A stretch of 10,561 nt of DNA from Lachnospiraceae bacterium UBA1251 (GTDB lineage: Bacteria; Bacillota; Clostridia; Lachnospirales; Lachnospiraceae). The stretch covers positions 1,050 to 11,610 of the forward strand of contig DBVZ01000125.1 of NCBI GenBank assembly GCA_002308255.1, given 5' to 3'. Position numbers and translations under genes: made by a program. Below, one piece after another: positions 1 to 7,098 of this stretch; position 1 is the first letter of the stretch, and every line of letters starts with the position of its first letter. The notes under the pieces are model-generated. The model saw only the letters and a list, made by a program, of their open reading frames with translations. It did no database searches and was not told where the DNA came from.

Positions 1-1469
1 AGGGTCGAAGCGTCGACGTATTTGTCGAAACCGAAGACGCCGGCTTTTTTCGCGACTGTCGAGACCGTGACGGGGTTGTCCCCGGAAATGACTTTGACCT
101 GGACGTTATTGTCTGCAAAGTAGCGGAAGATCTCGGCCGCGTCCGTCTTGATGATATCGGAAATGATGATGACCGCGATCGGACGGATCTGGCCGACGTT
201 CTCCTTTTCGGCAGAAATGCCGGAGGAGCGGCCGAGAAGCAGGACGCGGTATCCTTCTCTTGAATAGTTTTCAAGAAGGGAGAGAAGCTTCTCGTTGGCG
301 CGGATCAGGAAATCCGGAGCGCCGAGAACATAGTCCCCGTGATCGGGGAAGCTGACGGCGCGGTATTTGCGGGCTGAGGAGAAGGGGATCTTTTCGCCGG
401 TCTCCCAGTCCGTGCTTCTTCCGAAATATTTGATGAGCGCTGCCTGCGTCGCATTTTCGTCGTCAAATGCACCGCCGATCTCAGACATGATCTTATGGAT
501 GGATTCGATGGCAAGCCCGGAAAACGGGATGACATCGGCGACTTCCAGATCCCCGGTCGTAATGGTGCCCGTCTTGTCCGTACACAGAATATCGACGCGT
601 GCCAGAGCTTCGATCGCCTCCATTTCCTGTACCAGGGCCTGCTTTTTGGCCAGGCGCCCGACACCGAGGATAAAGGAAATGGAAGTGAGCAGGACCAGTC
701 CTTCCGGGATCATGCCGATGACGCCGGATACGGTGTGTACGATAGCGGCAGGCCAGTCGCCTGTAGACAGGTACTGGCTTCGCAGGAGAAGCAGCCCGAG
801 GGGGATGATCAGAATGGAAATAAAACGGATAATGCTCCGGATGGTATCCTGCATTTCCGAGGTTGCTCTTTTCTTGGTCTGCGCCTTTTCGACCAGGGTG
901 GAGGCATAGGTATTATCGCCGACGGCTTCCACCCGCATAGCGCCGGTTCCTGCGGAAATAAAGCTGCCGGACAGCAGTTTGTCGCCCTTTTTCTTCCGCA
1001 CGGGTTTGGCCTCTCCGGTGAGGAGAGATTCGTTGACTTCCAGTCCGTCCGAGGAAATGACGGCGCCGTCCGTGACCAGCTGGTCGCCGGGCTCTACGCG
1101 GCAGATGTCGCCGAGAACGATTTTGTCGACAGGAATCTCGATGAGGCGTCCGGAACGGAAAACCTTTGTGCGGGCCGCCGTGACGACGGTCAGCTGATCA
1201 ATGAGCTGCTTGACGCGCAGCTCCTGGATGATGCCGATCGCGGAATTGGCGATCACGACGCCGATGAACAGCACATTTTTGATCTGTCCCGTTGCGATGA
1301 TGACGACGGCGAAAAAGAGGTTCAGGATATTGAAATAGGTGATCGTATGTGCCCGGACGATCTGCCCTACCGATTTTTGATGATTGTTTTTGGTTATATT
1401 GATCTGGCCTTCCGCAGTGCGCTTTGCGACTTCTTCTTCAGACAGGCCTTTGTAGATTACGTTTGCCAT
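1..1469 (-). CDS. CtpE-like P-type cation-transporting ATPase, N-terminal part (runs off left edge)
   Basis: Reading the minus strand from the ATG at 1469 gives 489 open codons to the window edge, so the C-terminal part is missing. Visible P-type ATPase hallmarks are the actuator-domain TGE at residues 151-153, a membrane IPEGL motif at 254-258, the phosphorylation motif CTDKTGT with Asp298, a nucleotide-binding LGAPD segment near 382-386, and a hinge-type SGDNP at 462-466. Hydrophobic segments lie near 44-60, 64-82, 214-230 and 243-271. The PEGL membrane motif with GMIPEGLVLLTS context, LGAP in place of KGAP and SGDNP in place of TGDNP resemble the CtpE branch, whose mycobacterial member is linked to Ca2+ uptake; the substrate here is inferred. 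No N-terminal heavy-metal CxxC domain is present. GGGAG lies 6 bases before the ATG, supporting the start. The gene is transcribed divergently from pth. The family is certain, the ion is not. Confidence 0.93.
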   Translation of the reverse strand, partial: MANVIYKGLSEEEVAKRTAEGQINITKNNHQKSVGQIVRAHTITYFNILNLFFAVVIIATGQIKNVLFIGVVIANSAIGIIQELRVKQLIDQLTVVTAARTKVFRSGRLIEIPVDKIVLGDICRVEPGDQLVTDGAVISSDGLEVNESLLTGEAKPVRKKKGDKLLSGSFISAGTGAMRVEAVGDNTYASTLVEKAQTKKRATSEMQDTIRSIIRFISILIIPLGLLLLRSQYLSTGDWPAAIVHTVSGVIGMIPEGLVLLTSISFILGVGRLAKKQALVQEMEAIEALARVDILCTDKTGTITTGDLEVADVIPFSGLAIESIHKIMSEIGGAFDDENATQAALIKYFGRSTDWETGEKIPFSSARKYRAVSFPDHGDYVLGAPDFLIRANEKLLSLLENYSREGYRVLLLGRSSGISAEKENVGQIRPIAVIIISDIIKTDAAEIFRYFADNNVQVKVISGDNPVTVSTVAKKAGVFGFDKYVDAST

Positions 1470-1506
1470 GCAGTTCTCCCGGCCCGGGTGGGGTTATTCG
1501 CATTTA

Positions 1507-1535
1507 ATTATAGGAAAAGAAAATTGAAAATACAA
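1507..1535 (-). promoter_or_regulatory. Promoter of the P-type ATPase gene
   Basis: On the minus strand TTGTAT (1530-1535) is followed after exactly 17 bases by a perfect TATAAT (1507-1512). Transcription would start near 1500, giving a leader of about 30 bases with a GGGAG ribosome binding site. The surrounding DNA is very AT-rich. This is a good sigma-A-type match by eye. Confidence 0.7.
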
Positions 1536-1568
1536 TAAAAAATATACGGCACTGGAAATGAGGAGGGA

Positions 1569-1586
1569 GGCGTGTTAGAATACGCC
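1569..1586. repeat. Short inverted repeat in the divergent intergenic region
   Basis: GGCGT (1569-1573) and ACGCC (1582-1586) form a 5-base inverted repeat, 6 with a G-T pair, around an 8-base centre. It sits immediately upstream of the pth -10 candidates and about 35 bases behind the ATPase -35, so it could be an operator serving either gene. It could also be chance. Confidence 0.35.
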
Positions 1587-1605
1587 TGAATATATAATAT
1601 ATTAT
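1575..1605 (+). promoter_or_regulatory. Candidate promoter for the pth-mfd-lipoprotein operon
   Basis: Two -10 candidates overlap here: TATAAT at 1593-1598 and TATTAT at 1600-1605. The only -35-like sequence is TTAGAA at 1575-1580, 19 bases before the second candidate, so the -35 is weak. The position, about 70 to 80 bases upstream of pth in an AT-rich stretch, is right for the operon promoter, but the exact hexamers are uncertain. Confidence 0.4.
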
Positions 1606-1620
1606 GTAAGAAAATATTAC

Positions 1621-1649
1621 GGCAGGGGTGCCCCTCGGCACTTGTGCCG
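1621..1649 (+). other. Leader RNA with mutually exclusive hairpins before pth
   Basis: GGCA/TGCC elements recur in the short leader. Possible stems are GGCA (1621-1624) with TGCC (1629-1632), GTGCC (1628-1632) with GGCAC (1637-1641), and CGGCA (1636-1640) with TGCCG (1645-1649). The second competes with each of the other two. The element ends 13 bases before the GGGGAG ribosome binding site of pth. No known riboswitch is recognised and there is no U-run, so a regulatory role is only inferred. Confidence 0.4.
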
Positions 1650-1676
1650 CGTTATGTGGTGCGGGGAGATAAGAAG

Positions 1677-2300
1677 ATGTTTCTGATCGTCGGGCTCGGC
1701 AATCCGGGCAGAGAATACAGCGGAACAAGGCATAATGTGGGATTCGGCGCGCTGGACGAGCTGATCGCGGAGCAGCGGATCGACGGTCCGCTGCTGAAAT
1801 TCAGGGCGATGACAGGAAAAGGATTTATCGGAGCGGAGAAAGTGATCGCCGCCAAGCCGATGACCTATATGAACCTGAGCGGGGAGGCCGTGCGGGCGAT
1901 CGTTGATTTTTACAAGATCGACCCGGAGAAGGAACTGATCGTGATCAGCGACGACGTGGATCTTAAACCGGGCGTTCTGCGCATCCGGAAGAGCGGGAGC
2001 GCGGGCGGCCACAACGGGCTGAAGAGTATTATTCAGCACCTCGGGACAGAGAAGTTCGTCCGGATCCGGATCGGCGTCGGCGGAAAGAAAGACGGCCGGG
2101 ACCTCGCGGACCACGTCCTGGGAAAGATCCCGGAGGAAGAGAAGGCCGTGATCGGAGAGGCGATGAAGAAGGCTGCGGAAGCGGCCGCGTGCATCGTGAC
2201 GGACGGCGCTGATATCGCCATGAACCGTTTTAACACGAAGAAGGAAAAGAAGAAAAAGACGGCAGAGAAGACAGAAGAGGAAACCGCCGCGGATGTTTAA
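1677..2300 (+). CDS. pth: Peptidyl-tRNA hydrolase
   Basis: This 207-residue protein is a classical bacterial Pth, the cytosolic esterase that cleaves prematurely released peptidyl-tRNA so the tRNA can be reused. Active-site residues are in place: GLGNPG with Asn9, the catalytic His19 in TRHNVGF, Asn66 in KPMTYMN, Asp92 in SDDVD, and His112-Asn113 in SAGGHNG. The ATG at 1677 is preferred over an in-frame GTG at 1644 because GGGGAG lies 8 bases upstream and because the family starts at exactly this hydrophobic strand (MFLIVGLGNPG). The protein is slightly longer than the usual 185-195 residues because of a charged Lys/Glu-rich tail after about residue 182. The last 8 bases overlap the start of mfd, so the two are probably translationally coupled. 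The pth-mfd pairing is common in Firmicutes. Confidence 0.97.
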   Translation: MFLIVGLGNPGREYSGTRHNVGFGALDELIAEQRIDGPLLKFRAMTGKGFIGAEKVIAAKPMTYMNLSGEAVRAIVDFYKIDPEKELIVISDDVDLKPGVLRIRKSGSAGGHNGLKSIIQHLGTEKFVRIRIGVGGKKDGRDLADHVLGKIPEEEKAVIGEAMKKAAEAAACIVTDGADIAMNRFNTKKEKKKKTAEKTEEETAADV

Positions 2301-5300
2301 TACTTTTACGGAACCCCTGCGGTCGCAGGAGGTATTTCAGAAACTGGAAGCGAAGCTCCGGAAGAACCGGGGCCTGCTTATGGTGTCCGGATGTATCGAG
2401 TCCCAGAAGGCGAATCTCGCGTACGCGCTGGCCGGAGAAGATTTCCGTGCTGTCATTATAGCCGAAAATGACCTGAAGGCGCGCGCATTCTATGAGGACT
2501 ACCGTTTTTATCATGAAAATACTTATTTTTATCCGGCGAAGGACCTTCTGTTCTATCAGGCCGACGTCCGCAGCGGCCTCATGGACAGCGAGAGGGTCGC
2601 GGCGCTCCGGGCTGTCCTTTCGGATCCGAAAGCCGCGTTGGTCCTTTCCATGCCCTCCCTCATGGACCCGGTGACGCCGGCGGACCTGTTCCGCCGTTCG
2701 ATCATGACGATCCGGAAGGGCGGGGAGACGGATCTGACGCATATGACGGAGATCCTGAGCTCGATCGGCTATGAGAGATCCTCCCTTGTGTCGATGCCCG
2801 GACAGTTCGCGGTGCGCGGAGATATTCTCGATATCTATTCCGTGACGCAGGAGCAGCCGTTCCGAATCGAACTTTTCGGGGATACCGTGGAATCGATCCG
2901 GTGCTTTGACCCGGAGAGCCAGCTGAAAGTGTCGGAAGAGGAGGAAGCAGTCATTTTTCCCGCCAATGATCATGCGGCGGCGAAAGACACGATTCTTTCC
3001 TATTTTGATAACGAACAGACGGTCTTTTTCCTCGACGACCCGAACCGTCTTGTTGACGGCGCGCATGCGACGGAGGACGAATTCCGCGAGAGCGTGGAGA
3101 ACCGGATCAGTCAGGGGACGTATGAAGAGGGCATGATCCCTGATATTTTCGGGGCGGAAGAGATCATTGCGAGACTCAACAGACTGGACTGCGTGGCACT
3201 GTGCGCGATCCCGGCTGCAGCCGGGACCTGGGAGGTCAGGGGGCAGTTCAGCATTTCCGCGCAGGCCGTGAGCAGCTATAACAACAGTTTCGAGTATCTT
3301 GTGAAAGACCTCGGCCGTTACAAAAAGAACGGATACCGTGCGGCGGTCATGACCGTTTCCGCGACCAGAGCCCGGCGCATGGCGCAGGAGCTGAGAGACG
3401 CCGGTATTTCCGCGTTCTGTACGGACGACACGGACCGGATCCTCGAAAAAGGAGAGGTCCTTGTTGCCGCCGGACATGCGGCGAGGGGGTTTGAGTATCC
3501 CCTGTCGGGATTCGTGCTGATCTCGGAACAGGATATTTTCGGAAAAAAAGCACATCGGAAGAAGAGGCGCACGGAATACAGCGGAAAGAAGATCGCGACG
3601 TTTTCGGAACTGTCCTGCGGCGATTACGTCGTGCACGAAAGCCACGGCCTCGGCATTTACCGCGGGCTCGAAAAGATCCGGGTCGACGGCGTCATGAAAG
3701 ACTATATGAAGATCGAGTATGACGGCAGCAACCTCTATGTGCTGGCGACGCAGCTCGATACGCTTCAGAAATATGCCGGCGCCGATGCCGGGACGCCGAG
3801 GCTCAATAAACTCGGGGGACAGGCGTGGAAGCAGACAAAATCGAGAGTCCGGAGTGCGGTGCGGGACATCGCCCGCGAACTGGTTGCGCTGTACGCCGCG
3901 AGGCAGGACGGGGAAGGCTTTGTTTACGGAAGGGATACCGTCTGGCAGAAAGAGTTCGAGGAAATGTTCCCGTATGAAGAGACAGAGGACCAGATCGCGG
4001 CGATCGAGGATACCAAACGGGACATGGAAAGCACGAAGATCATGGACCGTCTGATCTGCGGCGACGTCGGCTACGGGAAGACGGAAGTGGCGCTCCGGGC
4101 GGCATTCAAGGCGGTACAGGACAATAAACAGGTCGCCTTTTTAGTGCCGACGACGATCCTCGCCCAGCAGCATTACAATACGTTCCTCGAGAGAATGAAA
4201 GACTTTCCGGTGAGAGTGGACCTTCTGTGCCGGTTCCGGACAAAAGCGCAGCAGGAACAGACACTGAAGGATCTGAAGGCAGGGCTTGTCGACGTCGTGA
4301 TCGGGACGCACCGGCTTCTGTCAAAAGATGTCCGGTTTAAGGATCTCGGTCTCCTCGTGATCGACGAGGAACAGCGGTTTGGCGTAACGCATAAAGAGAA
4401 GATCAAACAGCTCCGCAAAAACGTGGACGTCCTGACGCTGACAGCCACGCCGATCCCACGCACGCTCCACATGAGTCTGATCGGGATCCGGGACATGAGC
4501 GTTCTTGAGGAACCTCCGCAGGACCGCGTGCCGATCCAGACGTATGTATGCGAGTACAATCAGGAGATCGTCCGTGAGGCGGTCTCGAGGGAACTCGCGA
4601 GGGACGGGCAGGTCTACTATGTTTACAACCGGGTCGCCGACATCGCGGAAATGGCGCGGAGGATCTCGTCCCTGGTCCCGGAAGCTTCGGTGGCATACGC
4701 CGACGGCCAGATGAGGGAACAGGAACTTGAGAGGGTCATGGTCGATTTCATCAATCACGATATCGACGTCCTGGTGACGACGACCATCATCGAGACGGGC
4801 CTTGATATTCCCAATGTCAACACGATGATCATTCATGACGCCGACCGCTACGGTCTTTCCCAGCTGTATCAGCTCCGCGGCAGGGTCGGACGGTCCAACC
4901 GGACAGCGTATGCATTTCTTATGTACCGCAGGGACAGGATGCTCAAAGAGGTTGCGGAGAAACGCCTGGCGGCGATCCGGGAATTCACGGAGCTCGGATC
5001 CGGCATCAAGATTGCGATGCGCGATCTCGAGATCCGCGGCGCGGGGAATCTTCTCGGGGCCGAGCAGCACGGGTTCATGGACGCGGTCGGATATGATCTC
5101 TATTGTAAAATGCTCTCGCAGGCCGTCGCCGCCGAGAAGGGCATCGCGCAGCCGGAGGATGATTTTGAGACGGTCGTGGACCTGCCGGTGAACGCATATA
5201 TCCCGCCGGACTATATTCCCGATGAGTTCCAGAAGCTGGACGCGTACAAGAAGATCGCGGGAATCGAAGACCGGAAGGACTGCGCGGATATGGAGGACGA

Positions 5301-5661
5301 GCTGACGGACCGCTACGGGAAAATGCCGGAGGCCGTGCAGAACCTGCTTCTCATCGCCTATATCAAAGCCTGTGCCCATAAAGCATCCATCACGGAGATC
5401 AAGAGGCGGGATAAGGAGATCGCGATGGCGATCCTTCCGCAGCCTTCTTTTGATCCTGTCAGACTTCCGGAAGTGCTCTCGAAGTTCAGGGGAAAGATCC
5501 GGTTCCGGAAATACAAAAGCGGCAGCTTTTTCCTGTGCGACGCGGGAGAAAACATGAAAGCGTCCGCGGAACTGATCCGCAGATTTACCGAAATGCTTGC
5601 GGGCGTCACGGAAACAGGTTATAATACTGATTTGAATTTGACCAGGAGGAGAATCAGATGA
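2293..5661 (+). CDS. mfd: Transcription-repair coupling factor (Mfd)
   Basis: This 1122-residue protein has the family's normal length. Mfd is a DNA translocase that binds stalled RNA polymerase, pushes it off DNA and recruits UvrA for repair. The N-terminal part (about 1-340) is the UvrB-like region used for UvrA binding. The Tudor-like RNA-polymerase interaction domain begins near 437 with the YVVHESHGLGIYRG segment. The translocase core shows GDVGYGKT (590-597, Walker A Lys596), DEEQ (691-694), TATPIPRT, and QLRGRVGR (860-867). After about 960 comes the regulatory C-terminal domain. The reading frame is intact. The ATG overlaps the pth stop and has only a modest AGAGGA site 11 bases upstream, fitting translational coupling. 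Its TGA overlaps the next start as ATGA. Two long minus-strand open frames inside it are composition shadows. Confidence 0.98.
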   Translation: MFNTFTEPLRSQEVFQKLEAKLRKNRGLLMVSGCIESQKANLAYALAGEDFRAVIIAENDLKARAFYEDYRFYHENTYFYPAKDLLFYQADVRSGLMDSERVAALRAVLSDPKAALVLSMPSLMDPVTPADLFRRSIMTIRKGGETDLTHMTEILSSIGYERSSLVSMPGQFAVRGDILDIYSVTQEQPFRIELFGDTVESIRCFDPESQLKVSEEEEAVIFPANDHAAAKDTILSYFDNEQTVFFLDDPNRLVDGAHATEDEFRESVENRISQGTYEEGMIPDIFGAEEIIARLNRLDCVALCAIPAAAGTWEVRGQFSISAQAVSSYNNSFEYLVKDLGRYKKNGYRAAVMTVSATRARRMAQELRDAGISAFCTDDTDRILEKGEVLVAAGHAARGFEYPLSGFVLISEQDIFGKKAHRKKRRTEYSGKKIATFSELSCGDYVVHESHGLGIYRGLEKIRVDGVMKDYMKIEYDGSNLYVLATQLDTLQKYAGADAGTPRLNKLGGQAWKQTKSRVRSAVRDIARELVALYAARQDGEGFVYGRDTVWQKEFEEMFPYEETEDQIAAIEDTKRDMESTKIMDRLICGDVGYGKTEVALRAAFKAVQDNKQVAFLVPTTILAQQHYNTFLERMKDFPVRVDLLCRFRTKAQQEQTLKDLKAGLVDVVIGTHRLLSKDVRFKDLGLLVIDEEQRFGVTHKEKIKQLRKNVDVLTLTATPIPRTLHMSLIGIRDMSVLEEPPQDRVPIQTYVCEYNQEIVREAVSRELARDGQVYYVYNRVADIAEMARRISSLVPEASVAYADGQMREQELERVMVDFINHDIDVLVTTTIIETGLDIPNVNTMIIHDADRYGLSQLYQLRGRVGRSNRTAYAFLMYRRDRMLKEVAEKRLAAIREFTELGSGIKIAMRDLEIRGAGNLLGAEQHGFMDAVGYDLYCKMLSQAVAAEKGIAQPEDDFETVVDLPVNAYIPPDYIPDEFQKLDAYKKIAGIEDRKDCADMEDELTDRYGKMPEAVQNLLLIAYIKACAHKASITEIKRRDKEIAMAILPQPSFDPVRLPEVLSKFRGKIRFRKYKSGSFFLCDAGENMKASAELIRRFTEMLAGVTETGYNTDLNLTRRRIR
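5597..5625 (+). promoter_or_regulatory. Possible internal promoter in the 3' end of mfd
   Basis: TTGCGG (5597-5602) and a perfect TATAAT (5620-5625) are separated by exactly 17 bases within the last codons of mfd. A transcript starting near 5632 would have a leader of about 26 bases containing AGGAGGA (5644-5650) and would express the lipoprotein independently of pth-mfd. The -35 matches consensus at only three positions. Confidence 0.45.
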
Positions 5662-6734
5662 ATCTTCATTATAAAAAAGCAGCCGCTCTTCTTATGACGG
5701 CAGTCCTCGGGATTGCTGCGCTGACCGGCTGCGGACAGAAAAAATTAGACGGAAGCCAGACTGCCATGACGGTCAACGGGGAAAAGGTCAGTCTCGGTAC
5801 TGTCAGCTTTGAGTCACACTATGAAGCAGCCATGATCTATACGTACTACGGATCGTTCCTCGGAACCAGCGGATATTTCGACACGGACGCGGGAAATGAA
5901 GACGGAAAGACGGTCGGACAGGAGATGGTCATGCGCGCAGCGGAATCGATCCGGGACGATGTGATCGTGAGTCAGCACGCGGAAGAGTACGGTGTTTCCC
6001 TGACAGAAGAACAGAACGCGAAGATCGATGAAGTCGCCCAGGCCTTTATGGACAACAATGACAAGGAAGTCCTTGCGAAGCTCGGGATCTCCAAAGAGGA
6101 CGTCGTCTGCTCCCTGAAGCTGGACACCATCTGGGCGGAAATGCTTGATCCGATGGCAGCCGATGTGAGCACGGAAGTGACCGATGAGGAAGCGAAGCAG
6201 ACGACCGTCACTTATGTAGGTATGGTCGCTGCGGATAAGGAAGAAGACGGAAAGAGCATCGAGGAACTGAACGAGGAGACCAAAGCCACGCTGCAGACGA
6301 TCCTTGACAAGATCAAAGAAGAAGACGATATCGCTTCGGCGGACATCGACGCGATCGCAAAGAGCGTCGATGAATCCTTCAGCGGCACGCAGGTCCATTT
6401 CTCCACGAACGAAGAGGATCCGGTCACAGTCGATAAAGTGATCGCGGATGCGGTCAAGGGACTGAAAGACGGTGAGGTCTATGACGGCGTTCTTACGAAC
6501 GCGGACGAATCCCGGTATTTTATTGTCCGTCTTGACATGGCGTTCGATCCGATCGCGACGGAGGAACATAAGGGAACGGTCGTCCGGGAACGCAGGGAGA
6601 AAAAGCATCAGGAGATCGTGGACCAGTGGAAGGAAGAAGCGGAGACCGTCATGAACGATGATGTGATAGGGCAGGTCGTTCTTACGGATAAGGAACCCTA
6701 CGTGTTTAAACAGAACGCGGAAAGTGCCGGCTGA
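5658..6734 (+). CDS. Secreted lipoprotein of the SurA/PrsA (parvulin-type foldase) type
   Basis: This 358-residue protein begins with a lipoprotein signal: positively charged H-Y-K-K, a hydrophobic stretch (8-22) and lipobox LTGC with lipidated Cys25, so it should be anchored outside the cytoplasmic membrane. The segment after the signal (VNGEKVSLGTVSFE onward) looks like the SurA/PrsA N-terminal chaperone domain, largely helical to about residue 180. Residues about 190-310 follow the outline of a parvulin domain (TYVGM strand, long helix, GLKDGEVYDGV, YFIVRL strand), but I cannot see the usual RHILV, GGDLG and GYHII signatures. Isomerase activity may therefore be lost and a pure holdase role is possible. 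The gene overlaps mfd by ATGA, has AGGAGGA 7 bases upstream and is the last gene before a strong terminator. Lipoprotein nature is clear; the foldase assignment is moderate. Confidence 0.8.
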   Translation: MNLHYKKAAALLMTAVLGIAALTGCGQKKLDGSQTAMTVNGEKVSLGTVSFESHYEAAMIYTYYGSFLGTSGYFDTDAGNEDGKTVGQEMVMRAAESIRDDVIVSQHAEEYGVSLTEEQNAKIDEVAQAFMDNNDKEVLAKLGISKEDVVCSLKLDTIWAEMLDPMAADVSTEVTDEEAKQTTVTYVGMVAADKEEDGKSIEELNEETKATLQTILDKIKEEDDIASADIDAIAKSVDESFSGTQVHFSTNEEDPVTVDKVIADAVKGLKDGEVYDGVLTNADESRYFIVRLDMAFDPIATEEHKGTVVRERREKKHQEIVDQWKEEAETVMNDDVIGQVVLTDKEPYVFKQNAESAG

Positions 6735-6765
6735 TACAGCCTGCGGCACCGCGGACGAGGTCGAA

Positions 6766-6821
6766 GAAGAGGCCGTCGCGGCTCCCCGGGGAGCGCGGCG
6801 GCCTCTTCCTTTCCCGTTTTT
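6766..6821 (+). terminator. Hairpin terminator of the pth-mfd-lipoprotein operon
   Basis: The left arm starting GAAGAGGCCG (6766) pairs with the right arm ending GGCCTCTTC (6808) through a long GC-rich stem with a small internal irregularity and a CCGG-type turn near 6785-6788. The tail is CTTTCCC followed by five T (6817-6821). The T-run is short and offset but the stem is very stable. It lies about 30 bases after the lipoprotein stop. Confidence 0.8.
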
Positions 6822-6875
6822 GTCAAGTACATTTTCGGAAACAACGAAAAATTCATGAGAATTGCCGAATTGAAG

Positions 6876-6993
6876 TTATCCACAAAAACAGCTTCGGTTG
6901 ACGTAAATTAGGAACGTTTTTCTGTGGATAATGTGGATAAAATCGTGTATAAATCGGTTTTATAAGCATTTCCGGGATTGTGATTGTGGATAA
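6876..6993. promoter_or_regulatory. DnaA-box cluster upstream of trmB
   Basis: Four perfect DnaA boxes (TTATCCACA or its complement TGTGGATAA) occur in 118 bases: 6876-6884 on the plus strand, and 6923-6931, 6932-6940 and 6985-6993 on the minus strand. The second and third abut head-to-tail without a spacer. A fifth site, CGTGTATAA at 6944-6952, differs from TTATNCACA at one position. The surrounding gap 6831-7080 is markedly more AT-rich than the genes around it. TTATCCACA is the established high-affinity site of the initiator DnaA. No dnaA, dnaN or rpmH is nearby, so I infer a DnaA-titrating or regulatory cluster, or an origin separated from dnaA. The remainder of the 364-base gap holds the terminator, the short repeat TTTTCG/CGAAAA (6832-6850) and the trmB promoter. 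Confidence 0.9.
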
Positions 6994-7008
6994 AATAATG
7001 AAAAATGG

Positions 7009-7038
7009 TTGCGATAATATTGTCTGACAGTTTATGAT
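7009..7038 (+). promoter_or_regulatory. Candidate trmB promoter
   Basis: TTGCGA (7009-7014) and TATGAT (7033-7038) are 18 bases apart and match consensus at four and five of six positions. The start would be near 7045, giving a leader of about 54 bases. The -35 lies only 15 bases downstream of the last DnaA box, so bound DnaA could affect polymerase access. Confidence 0.5.
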
Positions 7039-7098
7039 AATAGGCACACATTTGGCGATTTACACAAAAAAACAACGATCTGGAAGAGGAAAGAAGAG

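Noticed and set aside
495..1538. Plus-strand open frame of 347 codons opposite the P-type ATPase
   Set aside because: It is the antisense of a clearly conserved P-type ATPase, its product has no recognisable domain, and it lacks a convincing ribosome binding site. It is a composition shadow.
2230..3645. Minus-strand open frame of 471 codons inside mfd
   Set aside because: The opposite strand encodes well-conserved Mfd throughout. The antisense product is rich in Arg/His/Asp with no family features, typical of shadow frames in GC-rich DNA.
4321..5379. Minus-strand open frame of 352 codons inside mfd
   Set aside because: It lies opposite the Mfd helicase motifs and has no signature of its own.
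6735..7098. Classical oriC of the chromosome
   Set aside because: The DnaA boxes are real, but dnaA, dnaN, rpmH and a clear DnaA-trio unwinding tract are not seen here, so calling it the origin is not supported without genome-wide skew.
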